A DNA stretch of 64,000 bases from Azotosporobacter soli (GTDB taxonomy: Bacteria > Bacillota > Negativicutes > SG130), in NCBI RefSeq assembly GCF_030542965.1, contig NZ_JAUAOA010000011.1:34888-98887 (forward strand). Reading direction: 5' to 3'. The notes under the pieces were generated by a model. That model was not told the DNA's origin. It saw only the letters and a list, made by a program, of their open reading frames with translations, and made no database searches. The position numbers and the translations under genes are program-made. This document shows, piece after piece, positions 33,117 through 43,119 of the stretch. Every line of letters begins with the position of its first letter. Positions within the stretch are counted from its first letter, which is position 1.

Positions 33117-33743
33117 ATGAATCAATCTGTGAAACGATATGGCGTAATCGGCATTGCATTGCTACTGACTTTTTCGGCGGGCGTCTTTACCGGCTGCAGC
33201 AAGGATAAAAAAGCGTCTTCAGCGGCGGACGTTTCGGTGAAGGAAAACCTGCCGGACGGACTTAAGACGGCGCACACGGTAAACGCAACAGGAACGATAG
33301 AAGTTGCGTTTTCACCGAAAGGCGGCGGAACTGAATTAGTGGTCAAAGCAATCAAAGAAGCGAAAAAGAGCGTACAGGTGCAGGCATACAGCTTTACCAG
33401 CAGTGACATCGCACAAGCGCTGGTCAATGCTAAAAAAAGCGGCGTCGATGTGAAAGTGATCCTCGATAAATCGCAGGAGTCGGAGAAATATACCTCGGCG
33501 ACCTTCCTGGCCAACGCCGGGATCCCGGTGAAAATCGATCATGATTTTGCGATTGCGCACAATAAGATTATGATCATCGATGGAATCAATGTGGTTACCG
33601 GTTCATTCAATTTTACGAAGGCGGCGGAGGAGAAGAACACGGAAAACGTTTTGCTTATGCGAGGCAATAAGGCGCTGGCCGATTTATACGTACAAAACTG
33701 GCAGTGGCGCTGGTCGGGAACGGAGGATTATAAGGCTCAGTGA
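33117..33743 (+). CDS. phospholipase D-like lipoprotein (Nuc-type)
   Basis: 208 residues. The N-terminus has a signal sequence ending in a lipobox FTGC (Cys24), so the protein is a lipoprotein. A linker leads to a single PLD domain (about 58-205) with the HKD motif readable as HNKIMIIDG followed by TGSFNFTKAAEEKNTEN. Single-HKD proteins dimerise and act as nucleases or phosphodiesterases; Nuc is the model. An extracytoplasmic nuclease or phospholipase role is likely; substrate unknown. RBS CAGGAGGATGGC upstream of ATG 33117. A terminator at 33759 follows. Confidence 0.88.
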   Translation: MNQSVKRYGVIGIALLLTFSAGVFTGCSKDKKASSAADVSVKENLPDGLKTAHTVNATGTIEVAFSPKGGGTELVVKAIKEAKKSVQVQAYSFTSSDIAQALVNAKKSGVDVKVILDKSQESEKYTSATFLANAGIPVKIDHDFAIAHNKIMIIDGINVVTGSFNFTKAAEEKNTENVLLMRGNKALADLYVQNWQWRWSGTEDYKAQ

Positions 33744-33758
33744 TGAAGGTCGTTACGG

Positions 33759-33790
33759 AAGCACGCTTGGCTGCAGGGCTGAGCGTGCTT
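33759..33790 (+). terminator. intrinsic terminator after the PLD gene
   Basis: AAGCACGCT (33759-33767) pairs with AGCGTGCTT (33782-33790), followed by TTCTCTTTT. Confidence 0.82.
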
Positions 33791-33902
33791 TTCTCTTTTG
33801 TTGGCTGCAAGGGATGTTAAACGAAGAAAAGTGGCCGTGTTATGGAGAATTTAAAATAGAAAGTATGCGATGTTAACAAAAATAATCTGAAAATGCAGTT
33901 AA

Positions 33903-33955
33903 TTTGCGAAAGGTTGTATACTGTGTATTTACTCGCAAAGGATTGTATTTATAAT
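33903..33955 (+). promoter_or_regulatory. dctA promoter with overlapping inverted repeat
   Basis: In the 300-nt gap 33744-34043, -35 TTTACT (33928-33933) and -10 TATAAT (33950-33955) are 16 nt apart, 88 nt before the dctA start. The inverted repeat TTTGCGA (33903-33909) / TCGCAAA (33933-33939) overlaps the -35 and spacer and could be a regulator site. No gene is seen in the gap. Confidence 0.5.
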
Positions 33956-34043
33956 CACTTATGGTACTCTAGGGGTAGCATAAATGTGCTTTATGATCGT
34001 TACGAAAAGAACTTACTCTTGTTGGAGAAAGGGAGGATTCATC

Positions 34044-35321
34044 ATGTCGTGGTTACGCTCTTTACATGTACAAGTGCTGGTATCCATCGTTGTCGGCATT
34101 GCGTTGGGTCATTTTGCACCTGCGACCGGTGAGGCAATGAAGCCGTTAGGTGATGCCTTCATTAAATTGATCAAGATGATTATCGCGCCGATTATTTTTT
34201 GCACTATCGTGACCGGCATTGCGGGAATGGATAGTATGAAGAAGGTCGGACGGGTCGGCGGCAAGGCGCTGCTCTATTTTGAAGTGGTTTCGATTTTTGC
34301 GCTGATTCTCGGTCTTGTCGCGGTGAATTTCCTCGCGCCCGGCGTCGGCATGAACATCGACCCGCTGACGCTCGACACCAAAGCGATCGCCAGCTATACG
34401 ACGGCGGCCAAGAGCCAAAGCTCGCTGGATTTCTTCATGAACATTATTCCGAATACGGTGGTTGACGCCTTTGCCAAAGGCGATATCCTGCAGGTCCTTT
34501 TGATCTCGCTCCTTTTCGGCTGGGCGCTGTCGCTGCTTGGCAAGGAGAGCATTCTCTTTAAGATCATAACGGATCTGTCGCACTGTCTCTTTAAACTTGT
34601 CGACCTGATTATGCGTTTGGCGCCGATCGGCACGTTTGGCGCGATGGCCTTTACGATCGGAAAATACGGCCTGGCGTCGCTCGGCCCACTGGCTAAACTG
34701 CTGCTTTGCTTTTACGGCACATGCATCGTCTTCGTCCTCGTCGTGCTCGGACCGGTGGCGCACTGGACCGGCGTAGGCCTCTTTCCGTTTCTCTCCTATA
34801 TAAAGGAAGAATTGCTGATCGTCTTCGGTACGGCCTCTTCCGAGAGCGTGCTGCCGCGCATCATGGAAAAATTGGAACGGATGGGCTGCGGTAAATCCGT
34901 GGTCGGCATGGTCATCCCGACCGGATATTCGTTCAATCTTGACGGTACTTCAATCTATCTGACGATGGCGGCCATCTTCGTCGCGCAGGCGACGAACAGC
35001 GACCTGACGCTGGTGCAGCAGCTGACGATCCTGGCGGTGCTGATGCTGACGTCGAAGGGCGCATCCGGCGTGACCGGCAGCGGCTTCATCGTCCTGGCGG
35101 CCACGCTGTCGGTCATCCCCGGCATTCCGGTAGCCGGCTTGGCGCTGATCTTCGGCATTGACCGTTTCATGTCGCAGGGACGTGCGCTGACCAACCTGAT
35201 CGGTAACGGCATTGCCACGATTGTAATCGCCAAGTGGGAAAAGGATTTTGAGCCGAGAAAGTTTCAGGCGATCCAGAGCGCTGAGGCCGAGTCGGCCTGT
35301 GAAACGGCAAAAGTTTCTTGA
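34044..35321 (+). CDS. dctA: Na+/H+:C4-dicarboxylate symporter DctA
   Basis: 425 residues. The SLC1/DAACS motifs are all visible: [21 protein letters not shown] ([15 protein letters not shown]), the re-entrant loop [17 protein letters not shown], the unwound TM7 segment [20 protein letters not shown] and [20 protein letters not shown]. The SSESVLPR and GYSFNLDG forms are those of DctA rather than glutamate carriers. It imports succinate, fumarate or malate. ATG 34044 with GGGAGGA; the extra N-terminal residues of the frame from 33984 are not used. Single gene with its own promoter and terminator. Confidence 0.93.
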   Translation: MSWLRSLHVQVLVSIVVGIALGHFAPATGEAMKPLGDAFIKLIKMIIAPIIFCTIVTGIAGMDSMKKVGRVGGKALLYFEVVSIFALILGLVAVNFLAPGVGMNIDPLTLDTKAIASYTTAAKSQSSLDFFMNIIPNTVVDAFAKGDILQVLLISLLFGWALSLLGKESILFKIITDLSHCLFKLVDLIMRLAPIGTFGAMAFTIGKYGLASLGPLAKLLLCFYGTCIVFVLVVLGPVAHWTGVGLFPFLSYIKEELLIVFGTASSESVLPRIMEKLERMGCGKSVVGMVIPTGYSFNLDGTSIYLTMAAIFVAQATNSDLTLVQQLTILAVLMLTSKGASGVTGSGFIVLAATLSVIPGIPVAGLALIFGIDRFMSQGRALTNLIGNGIATIVIAKWEKDFEPRKFQAIQSAEAESACETAKVS

Positions 35322-35331
35322 AAAATCACGG

Positions 35332-35367
35332 AGAAGTTGTCCGACCCGTAAGGGAAGGGCAGCTTCT
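35332..35367 (+). terminator. intrinsic terminator after dctA
   Basis: AGAAGTTGTCC (35332-35342) pairs, with wobbles, with GGGCAGCTTCT (35357-35367), followed by TTTTATTTTT. Confidence 0.85.
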
Positions 35368-35497
35368 TTTTATTTTTGCAGAAAACGGAGAAGAAGCGGG
35401 ATTTGTCGAGCGCATGTCGAATACGGAAAAGGAGAATACTGCAATGCAGTAGGAGCGGAAAAAGCCGCTGGGCCAGTTATAAGGCGAGGGGGTAGCT

Positions 35498-38400
35498 ATG
35501 TTGCAACATCCAGGTTATGAATTGCAAGAATTGCTGCAGGAGCGAGAAGATTATCGCATTGTTCGTGGCATACGCCGCCGGGATAAGCATCCGGTCTTGC
35601 TCACCTTTAGCCGCAACGATACGGCCAGGCGTGTGAACAGTCAGACGGTGCTGCGCGAATATGAGCTGCTGGCCGGAGTACATTCGCCGCGCGTCATGAC
35701 GGTGCTTGACTTAGAACAGGACGATGACGGCTGGTTTTTGGTTTGGGAAGATTTTGCGGGGCTTCCGCTGGCCAGCTGGCTGGAAACGGCGGAGCCTACC
35801 TTAGAGCAGGCTTTGGAAATCGGCGTCGCGTTGGCGGAAGGGTTGTCGGATCTGCATCAGCAACGAATTGTCCATGCGGCGCTGCGTCCGGAGAACATCC
35901 TTTATGCGCCGCAAACGGCAAACGTTAAGATCTGGGGGACTGACGTCGCCAGCGGTGTAAGCGCGCAAATGGCGCTTAAGGCCAGCGACGCCGCTTTGCG
36001 GCTCGATCCGGCCTATCTGTCGCCGGAGCAGACCGGGCGGATGCGGCGCGAAATGGATTGGCGCACGGATCTTTATACGCTGGGACTGCTTTTATATCGC
36101 TTGATCGCAGGGCAGCTGCCGTTTCAGGCTAAGAGCGCGCAGGAGTGGATTCATTGCCATATGGCGGTTGCGCCGCTTCCGTTAACGGCCGCTTGTCCGG
36201 CCGCGCCGACGATTCTCGGCGATCTGATCGGACGTTTGCTGGAAAAAGATCCGGAATGCCGCTATCAATCAGCGGCGGGCGTCGCCTATGACCTGCAGCA
36301 TTGCCTGCGCGAGTGGCGAATGAAGCAGGCGATCCCGTTGTTTGTCCTGGCGAGTCATGACAAGCTTGATATCCTCCGTTTGCCGGATCACTTCTACGGC
36401 AGGGTCGAAGAACGGGAACAGCTGCTGGCCTGCCTTGCGAAAGCGACGCAGCTCGAATGTCAGACGGTTTTGCTCACAGGCCGTTCCGGAGTCGGCAAAT
36501 CCTGGCTGGCGCGCGAACTGCAATGGCCGGTGCTGATGCAGGGCGGCGTGTTCGGCGAAGGTAAATTTCAGGAACTTCATCGCAGCCTGCCATATTCCGG
36601 CTGGTATGAGGCCTGTGAAGAACTTATGGCGCAATTGCTGGCGAAAGCGCCGGAAGACGTGGGCGAATTGCGCAGCCGTCTGCTGATTGCGCTTGGCGAA
36701 GGCGCGGCGCTGCTGGCCGACTTTTTGCCGCGCGGCGAAGCGCTGCTCGGCCGGGCGACGCCGACGGAGGAGACGAACGGCGGCGATGCGGAAAAAAGAC
36801 TTTTCGTTGCCGTAAAGCGCTTCTTTCAGATCGTTGCCGAACCGGAGCGCCCGGTAGTTCTGTTTTTCGACGACTTGCAGTGGGCGGATCTTGCGTCTTT
36901 AAAATTGCTGCGGGAAATTTCACAGAGTCAGGCTGCGCTGGTCGTGATCGCCGCTTATCGCGAGAACCGACTGGATGGGGAAAATCTGCTGTCCGGTTGG
37001 CTTGAACAGATGCAGCAGGAAACGTCGCTGCTGCAGTTGACGCTGAAAGAGCATCCCTATGAAGTGACGCTGAAGATCTTGGAAGAGGTTCTTGGCGTGC
37101 GGGGAGAGAATGTCGCGCAGCTGGCGGAACTGGTCTACGGCCGGACGCAGGGGAACATCCTCTTCTTATCACGTTTTTTGGAGCACCTGCACGATCAGGG
37201 GCTGCTTTCGTTCTCGCGTGAGGAAGGAGCCTGGCAGTGGAGTCTGGCGGCCATTCGCGAGACGAGCCTGGCCGACAATGTAGTTGGACTGATGACGGAA
37301 AAGGTAAAGAGTCTGCCCAGTGCGACGCTGGAGCTTTTGATCCTGGCCTCCTGTTTCGGCATTCGCGTCTTGCGCGACACGTTGGCCGCGATCGCGGAAA
37401 AGTCGCCTTGGCAGGTTGCGGCGACGCTGCGTCTGGCCGTCGCGGAAGGCTTGTTGCTCTCGACCGAGTACGGCTATAAGTTTGCGCATGACCGCATCCA
37501 GGAAGTGGCCTATGCGATGCTGGAAAAAGAGAGCGCGGCCCGCTACCATTTGCAGATCGCCCGCTCGCTCTATGATTCGCTCGAACCGGCGGAGCGGGGC
37601 AAACGAATTTTTGAACTGGTCGATCAATGGAATCTGGCGGCGCATATCATTTCAGAGGCGGGCGAGATTCGCCGCGTTATGATCTTGAATCTCGAAGCGG
37701 GCCGCAGGGCGAAAGCGTCAGCCGCTTATCGCTCTGCCTATGGTTATTTTTCCGCCGGCATAGCGCTTTTAGCAAAAGAGCAGTGGCAATCCGATTATGC
37801 GTTGGCATTGGCGCTTTATAGTGAGGGCGCCGAGGCGGCCTGCCTCGGCGGCATGTTTGCGCAAAGTGAAAGCTGGAGCGAGATTGTGCTGGAGCGGGGC
37901 ATGACGCTGCTCGACAGAGTGCCTGCCTATGAAGTGAGAATCCAGAACCGGATCGCGCAGTCGCGCATTGAAGAGGCTGTGAGCGCGGGGCTTGAGGCGC
38001 TGGCGGCGCTGGATTTGGTGTTGCCGCGCGAAGTGCGTCTGGACGAGGTCTGGCCGGAAGTGGACCGGGTACAGGCGGCGCTCGGCGGGCGCGGCATGCA
38101 GGAATTGGAAGAACTGCCGCGCCTTACGGATCTGAAGGCGCTGGCCGTACTGCGCGTGCTGACCCGGATGGGTGCGCCGACGTATCAGACGTCGCAGCCT
38201 TTATTCATCATGGTGATCTGCCGTTTGGTCGAGATCTCGGTGACGCAAGGCAATTCGCCGTATGCCGCCTATGGCTACGTAAGCTATGGCGCGATTTTGG
38301 CCGGCATGTATCAACATGTCGAAGCGGGCTATCGTTTTGGCCGCTTGGCGCTGGCCGTGAGCAAGCGATACCAGACGGTCAGTTTGCGGACAAAGACGCT

Positions 38401-40774
38401 GTTTGTCTTTGGCTCGCATATTCTTCACTGGCGAGAAGCGGTGAAAGAGAGCTTGCCTGTACTGGAAGAGGCATATCAGAGCGCTTGGGAGACGGGCGAC
38501 TTCGAATATGGCGGTTACGCGGCGGCGCAGCGTTTGCAATACGCTTTTTATGCCGGATTCGACTTGAACGACCTGCAAACGGAGATGCTGGCGGTAAAAG
38601 AGCGTTTGACGCAATGGGGACAGAGCAAAACGGCCGGCTGGAATCAGTTTTTCCTGACGCTGGTCACCCGCTTGCAGGGACAGGGGACTGCGGGCGGCGA
38701 AGAGCCTTTGGCGGCCAGCCAGAAAGAGGCGACAGGAAAACTTTATGAGAAAATAACGCGCCTGATCGGCGACTATTTGCTGCGCGAAGAGGAAGCGGGC
38801 CTGCGCAAGCTGGCGGAAGAATGCCGACAGCAGTTGGCGGGCGTAAACGCGATGTATACGACGCCTGTCTTTCATTTCTATGAATCGCTGGCGCGTCTGG
38901 CCGGGCAAGAGAAAAGCGAAACGGCCGAAGACGAAGTGGTCGAGGAGAATCAGCGCAGACTCTGGCGCTGGGCGCAGCATGCACCGGAAAATCATCTGCA
39001 TAAATATTACCTGGTGGAAGCGGAACGTTTGCGTATCCGCAGACAGTGGGATGAAGCGGGCGCACTTTACGAACAGGCGGCAAGCCTGGCTAAACAGTAC
39101 GACTGTCTGGGTGAGGAGGCGCTGGCCTGGGAACTGGGCGGCCGATTCTTTCTCGCGCGCGGCAGAGATGTCGTGGGCCGTGCATATTTGAACCAGGCGC
39201 ACAGCCTGTACACGGCTTGGGGCGCGCTGGGCAAGGCGAGTAAAATGCGCGATGAACATGCGTTCATTCAGGCGCAAAGTCAGGCGGCAAACGGGTTGGA
39301 CCGCTGGGACTGGATGGCGGTGCTCGAGGCATCGCGCGTCGTCGCCGGAGAGCGGAACTTGGAAGAACTGTTGACGAAGATGGTACGGATTGTGTTGGAA
39401 AACAGCGGTGCGCAGCGGGTCTGTTTCTTAAGTGAAGTCGGTGATGCGTTGTGGCTGGAAGCGGAAGGCTTTGCCGCGCGGCCGCCGGTGATTAGCCTGC
39501 AGGCAGAACGCTTGAGCGAAGGCAGCGAGCGCATCCCGTTGCTTTTGCTGCGCTATGCGCTTGCCGGACAGCGTCTGCTTTGGCTGCCTTCAGCCGAAGA
39601 AGACCGCCGCTTTGCCGCCGACAGCTGTGTACGTCAGAACCACGTGAAATCGGTGCTTTGTCTGCCGATGCACAGCCAAGGCAAGCGGATGGGCGTGTTG
39701 TACTTGGAAAACAACAGCGCGCGCGGCGTCTTTACCGAAGACCGGATCCGGCTGCTGGAAATGTTGTCGACGCAAATGGCGGTGGCGCTCGAAAACGCGC
39801 GCCTTTGGCGGGAGATGGAAGAACGGGTCGCGAAGCGGACGAAGGCGCTGGAAGAGGCGCTGCTTGCGCAGGCGGATAGTGAACGAAGCTATCGTCTGAT
39901 TGCGGAATACGCGGCGGATGTGATCTGGACGATCCGGCCGGACGACTTTTCCTTCACCTATGCCAGCCCGTCGATTCTTCGCCTGACCGGTTGGCGGGCC
40001 GACGAAGTGAAAGGAAAATCGGTTGAGGTTTTGCTCAGCGAAGAAAGCCGGGCTGAATTCACAAAACGCCTGCAATGCCTTACAGAAGGCTACCAGGCCG
40101 GCCGGCCGGCCGCCTTGTTGCCGGATCGCTGGGACTGCCGTTATCTGCGTGCGGATGGCGCGAGCGTAGAAGTGGAGAACGTCGTAACGCTGCTTACCGA
40201 CAAGCGCGGCCAGGTGGAAGGTCTGCTTGGCATTTCGCGCGATATTACGGAGCGAAAGGCGCTGGAGGGGGAACTTGTGATGCTGGCTACCACCGATATG
40301 TTGACGGGCATTGCGAATCGCCGTCACTTTGTCGACCAAGTGCAGGCCGAACTGCAGCGAGCGCGCCGCTACCAGCGGCCGGTGGCGCTTTTGGTCATGG
40401 ACCTGGATCGCTTTAAAGACGTGAATGACACCTATGGACATCCGTGCGGCGACGAGGTCTTGCGCCAATTTACCCAACTCTGTCGCCACAATCTGCGCAA
40501 CAGCGATCATCTGGGCCGCTTGGGCGGCGAAGAATTCGCCGCGCTGTTGCCGGAGACGGCGCTGCCAGCCGCAAAAGCGGTCGCGGAGCGGATTCGAGTT
40601 TCAATGGAAGAGAACCGCGTAGCCTGGGAAGGGCAAGAGGTGAAATGCACCGTCAGCATCGGCGTCACCGTACTCGGCAGCGAGGAAGAAAGCTGGGAAA
40701 CCTTCCTTGGTCGGGCGGATCGCGCGCTGTATACGGCAAAGCGCTCGGGCCGCAACCGCGTCGACGGCTTGTAG
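35498..40774 (+). CDS. giant pseudokinase-AAA ATPase-GAF-PAS-GGDEF diguanylate cyclase
   Basis: 1758 residues, the largest gene in the window. Order: a Ser/Thr-kinase-like domain (about 8-275); a predicted ATPase with Walker A TGRSGVGKS (about 326) and Walker B LFFDDLQWAD (about 454); a long helical TPR-like region (about 650-1250); GAF (about 1270-1430); short coiled coil; PAS (about 1460-1590); GGDEF (about 1595-1755). The architecture parallels the large kinase-ATPase-GAF sensor histidine kinases, but the output is a diguanylate cyclase. GGEEF is intact and RNSD five residues before it is a c-di-GMP inhibitory site. The kinase lacks the catalytic Asp residues (HAALRPEN instead of HRDLKxxN; IWGTD instead of DFG), so it is probably a pseudokinase. 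No membrane segment. Confidence 0.88.
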   Translation: MLQHPGYELQELLQEREDYRIVRGIRRRDKHPVLLTFSRNDTARRVNSQTVLREYELLAGVHSPRVMTVLDLEQDDDGWFLVWEDFAGLPLASWLETAEPTLEQALEIGVALAEGLSDLHQQRIVHAALRPENILYAPQTANVKIWGTDVASGVSAQMALKASDAALRLDPAYLSPEQTGRMRREMDWRTDLYTLGLLLYRLIAGQLPFQAKSAQEWIHCHMAVAPLPLTAACPAAPTILGDLIGRLLEKDPECRYQSAAGVAYDLQHCLREWRMKQAIPLFVLASHDKLDILRLPDHFYGRVEEREQLLACLAKATQLECQTVLLTGRSGVGKSWLARELQWPVLMQGGVFGEGKFQELHRSLPYSGWYEACEELMAQLLAKAPEDVGELRSRLLIALGEGAALLADFLPRGEALLGRATPTEETNGGDAEKRLFVAVKRFFQIVAEPERPVVLFFDDLQWADLASLKLLREISQSQAALVVIAAYRENRLDGENLLSGWLEQMQQETSLLQLTLKEHPYEVTLKILEEVLGVRGENVAQLAELVYGRTQGNILFLSRFLEHLHDQGLLSFSREEGAWQWSLAAIRETSLADNVVGLMTEKVKSLPSATLELLILASCFGIRVLRDTLAAIAEKSPWQVAATLRLAVAEGLLLSTEYGYKFAHDRIQEVAYAMLEKESAARYHLQIARSLYDSLEPAERGKRIFELVDQWNLAAHIISEAGEIRRVMILNLEAGRRAKASAAYRSAYGYFSAGIALLAKEQWQSDYALALALYSEGAEAACLGGMFAQSESWSEIVLERGMTLLDRVPAYEVRIQNRIAQSRIEEAVSAGLEALAALDLVLPREVRLDEVWPEVDRVQAALGGRGMQELEELPRLTDLKALAVLRVLTRMGAPTYQTSQPLFIMVICRLVEISVTQGNSPYAAYGYVSYGAILAGMYQHVEAGYRFGRLALAVSKRYQTVSLRTKTLFVFGSHILHWREAVKESLPVLEEAYQSAWETGDFEYGGYAAAQRLQYAFYAGFDLNDLQTEMLAVKERLTQWGQSKTAGWNQFFLTLVTRLQGQGTAGGEEPLAASQKEATGKLYEKITRLIGDYLLREEEAGLRKLAEECRQQLAGVNAMYTTPVFHFYESLARLAGQEKSETAEDEVVEENQRRLWRWAQHAPENHLHKYYLVEAERLRIRRQWDEAGALYEQAASLAKQYDCLGEEALAWELGGRFFLARGRDVVGRAYLNQAHSLYTAWGALGKASKMRDEHAFIQAQSQAANGLDRWDWMAVLEASRVVAGERNLEELLTKMVRIVLENSGAQRVCFLSEVGDALWLEAEGFAARPPVISLQAERLSEGSERIPLLLLRYALAGQRLLWLPSAEEDRRFAADSCVRQNHVKSVLCLPMHSQGKRMGVLYLENNSARGVFTEDRIRLLEMLSTQMAVALENARLWREMEERVAKRTKALEEALLAQADSERSYRLIAEYAADVIWTIRPDDFSFTYASPSILRLTGWRADEVKGKSVEVLLSEESRAEFTKRLQCLTEGYQAGRPAALLPDRWDCRYLRADGASVEVENVVTLLTDKRGQVEGLLGISRDITERKALEGELVMLATTDMLTGIANRRHFVDQVQAELQRARRYQRPVALLVMDLDRFKDVNDTYGHPCGDEVLRQFTQLCRHNLRNSDHLGRLGGEEFAALLPETALPAAKAVAERIRVSMEENRVAWEGQEVKCTVSIGVTVLGSEEESWETFLGRADRALYTAKRSGRNRVDGL

Positions 40775-40817
40775 CAAAGCCCTCTTTTGCGCGATAAAAA
40801 AGGTTTCAATACGAAGA

Positions 40818-40886
40818 CACGAAGGGAAAAGAAAGAGCGAGGGAGTTTTGTAAGATAAAACTCTTTCGCTCTTCCTTAGCTTCGTG
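40818..40886. repeat. imperfect palindromic intergenic repeat element, copy 2
   Basis: Arms of about 30 nt (40818-40849 and 40857-40886) pair with a 7-nt loop. They share CACGAAG-GGAAAAGAAAGA and CTTCCTTAGCTTCGTG words with the element at 29659-29769. It lies between the giant GGDEF gene and rsmF and could also stop transcription, although no T run follows. Confidence 0.6.
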
Positions 40887-41026
40887 CCTTTGCAGTTCTT
40901 CCTAAAAGCGAGGCGCTATGCAGAGGAACAGAGTGCAGTTTTTCTTGACGCGCGAACAATCGAAGTCTGGCTGTATCGACAGGAATCTGATAAGATGGAG
41001 GATATGCGAGGCAAAGGAGGAAGACC

Positions 41027-42367
41027 ATGCTATTGCCGAAGGAACTCATCCAGGAACTCAGTCGATCGCTCAAAGAAGAGGATTTGGCGGCGTTCGTGGC
41101 TTCTTATCAGGAAAAGCGGGCCGTGGGTCTTAGGACTAACCGCCTGAAAAATACGCCGCAGGAATTGGCGGCGCGGCTGCCGTATCTGACGGAAGTCGTA
41201 AAATGGTGCCCAGACGGTTTTTATTATCCGGAAGGCGAAGTCCGTCCGGCCAAAGAAATCGATTATTTTGCCGGCTGCTATTACATACAGGAACCGAGTG
41301 CAATGCTGCCGGGCGAATGGCTTGCGCCGCTGCCGGGCGAGCGCGTGCTCGATCTTTGCGCGGCGCCGGGCGGCAAAGCGGTGCAGCTCGGCGGTAAAAT
41401 GCGAAACAGCGGCCTGCTCGTCGCGAACGAACCGAACTCGCAGCGCGCCAAGGTGCTGCTGCGCAACCTCGAACGCTGCGGCGTCGCGAATATCTTGGTG
41501 CTGCGCGAGCAGCCCGAGCGACTGGCTCAGGTTTTCCCAGGCTTTTTCGACCGTATCCTGGTCGATGCGCCCTGTTCCGGCGAAGGCATGTTTCGCAAAG
41601 AACCGGACATGGCCAAAGAATGGAGCGAGGAGAGCGTGGCCGGTTATGTCCGGCTGCAGCGCACGATTCTCGAACAGGCGCTGCGCATGCTACGCCCGGG
41701 CGGCACGCTGGTCTATTCGACCTGCACGTTTAACCGGCGCGAAGACGAGGAACAGATCGCGGCATTGCTTGCGGACTACCCGGAACTGACGCTTGACGAA
41801 GAACGGCGCATCTGGCCGCAGTGCGAGCGGGGCGAAGGTCATTTCGTTTGTCGTTTGCGAAAAGCGGGCGATCTGACGTCAGTGGTTGCCTTACCGGAGC
41901 GTCTGGTGAAAGTTTCCGCAACTGCAGCGAAAGCGCTGGTCGGTTTTTGCCAGGATCTTTGCGGTGATGAGAATGCCTGGCAGAACTGGCTGCCGGCTGG
42001 CGGCGTATTGGTGGAGCGCGACGAGCATCTGATCTGGGAACATCACGACCTGCCCCTCTTAAAAGGGCTGGCGGTGCAGCGCTCCGGCTGGCTGCTCGGA
42101 ACCTTGCCGCGCGGCCGCTTCAAACCGTCGCAGGCGTTGGCGCTCGGACTGACTGCGGCAGGAACAGAAACGGCGCGCAAGTATCCGCTTGCGGATAAAG
42201 GACAGGCGATTCGTTATCTGAAAGGGGAGACGCTGATGACCGGCGAGCGCGGCTGGCATCTCGTGACCTGGCAGGGGCATGCGCTCGGCTGGGCGAAGGG
42301 CGATGGAACCTGGTTAAAGAATGAATATCCGCCGGGTTGGCGGTGGCAAGACAGTGAGGAGGCATAA
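41027..42367 (+). CDS. rsmF: RsmF/RsmB-like rRNA cytosine-C5 methyltransferase
   Basis: 446 residues. NOL1/NOP2/Sun family, with SAM motif I VLDLCAAPGGKAVQL (about 108), motif IV DAPCSGEGMF with the first Cys and motif VI STCTFNRREDEEQ with the catalytic Cys. The C-terminal part contains a RsmF-type methyltransferase-like RNA-binding domain (about 300-446, HLIWEHHDLPLLKGL). It methylates C5 of a cytosine in 16S rRNA; the exact position is not deducible. ATG 41027 with AAAGGAGG. It precedes rsuA by 2 nt. Confidence 0.9.
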   Translation: MLLPKELIQELSRSLKEEDLAAFVASYQEKRAVGLRTNRLKNTPQELAARLPYLTEVVKWCPDGFYYPEGEVRPAKEIDYFAGCYYIQEPSAMLPGEWLAPLPGERVLDLCAAPGGKAVQLGGKMRNSGLLVANEPNSQRAKVLLRNLERCGVANILVLREQPERLAQVFPGFFDRILVDAPCSGEGMFRKEPDMAKEWSEESVAGYVRLQRTILEQALRMLRPGGTLVYSTCTFNRREDEEQIAALLADYPELTLDEERRIWPQCERGEGHFVCRLRKAGDLTSVVALPERLVKVSATAAKALVGFCQDLCGDENAWQNWLPAGGVLVERDEHLIWEHHDLPLLKGLAVQRSGWLLGTLPRGRFKPSQALALGLTAAGTETARKYPLADKGQAIRYLKGETLMTGERGWHLVTWQGHALGWAKGDGTWLKNEYPPGWRWQDSEEA

Positions 42368-42369
42368 AA

Positions 42370-43119
42370 ATGAAAGAAAAAGCGGAAAAATTACGTTTGG
42401 ATAAGGCGCTGGCGCATATCGGCATCGGCAGCCGCAAAGAAGTGAAGCAATTGGTGCGCAGCGGCTGCGTGCTGGTCAACGGGACACCAGCAACTAAATC
42501 GGATATGATCATCGACGCGGCAGTCGACGAGCTGCTGGTGAACGGCGAAGCGGTGCGCTACCGCGAATTCATCTATCTACTGATGAACAAGCCGCAGGGA
42601 GTGCTCTCGGCAACCGAGGATCGTAATGACAAGGTCATTATTGATTTGCTCGAACCGGAATATGCGGCGTTCGAACCGTTTCCGGTCGGTCGTCTCGATA
42701 AGGATACGGAAGGCTTGCTGCTTTTGACCAATGACGGGCAGTTGGCGCATCGTCTTCTCTCGCCGAAGAAACATGTGCCGAAGACGTACTTTGCTCGCGT
42801 GGCAGGCGAAGTGAGCGAAGCCGACGGCAAGCAGTTTGCGGCTGGAGTTGAGCTGGACGACGGCTATAAGACATTGCCGGCGCAGCTGGAAATTCTCTCG
42901 GCCGGTTCCGAATCTGAAATCAGGCTGACGATTTATGAAGGGAAATTCCATCAGGTGAAGCGGATGTTTGCCGCAGTCGGCAAAAGCGTCACATATTTGA
43001 AGCGGATTCGAATGGGTGATTTGGAACTCGATCCGGCATTGGCGCTCGGCGAGTACCGGGAACTAAGCGAAGCGGAATTGGCGGGGCTGCAAAATTTTAA
43101 AGCGAGGCGAGAAAACTAG
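42370..43119 (+). CDS. rsuA: RsuA-family 16S rRNA pseudouridine synthase
   Basis: 249 residues. An S4 domain (about 8-60, LRLDKALAHIGIGSRKEV) is followed by the catalytic domain with KPQGVLSATED, the active-site GRLDKDTEGLLLLTNDG (catalytic Asp) and EGKFHQVKRMFAAVGK, all of which match RsuA well. It isomerises a uridine of 16S rRNA. Stop of rsmF and start are 2 nt apart, so the two RNA-modification genes are coupled. Confidence 0.88.
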   Translation: MKEKAEKLRLDKALAHIGIGSRKEVKQLVRSGCVLVNGTPATKSDMIIDAAVDELLVNGEAVRYREFIYLLMNKPQGVLSATEDRNDKVIIDLLEPEYAAFEPFPVGRLDKDTEGLLLLTNDGQLAHRLLSPKKHVPKTYFARVAGEVSEADGKQFAAGVELDDGYKTLPAQLEILSAGSESEIRLTIYEGKFHQVKRMFAAVGKSVTYLKRIRMGDLELDPALALGEYRELSEAELAGLQNFKARREN

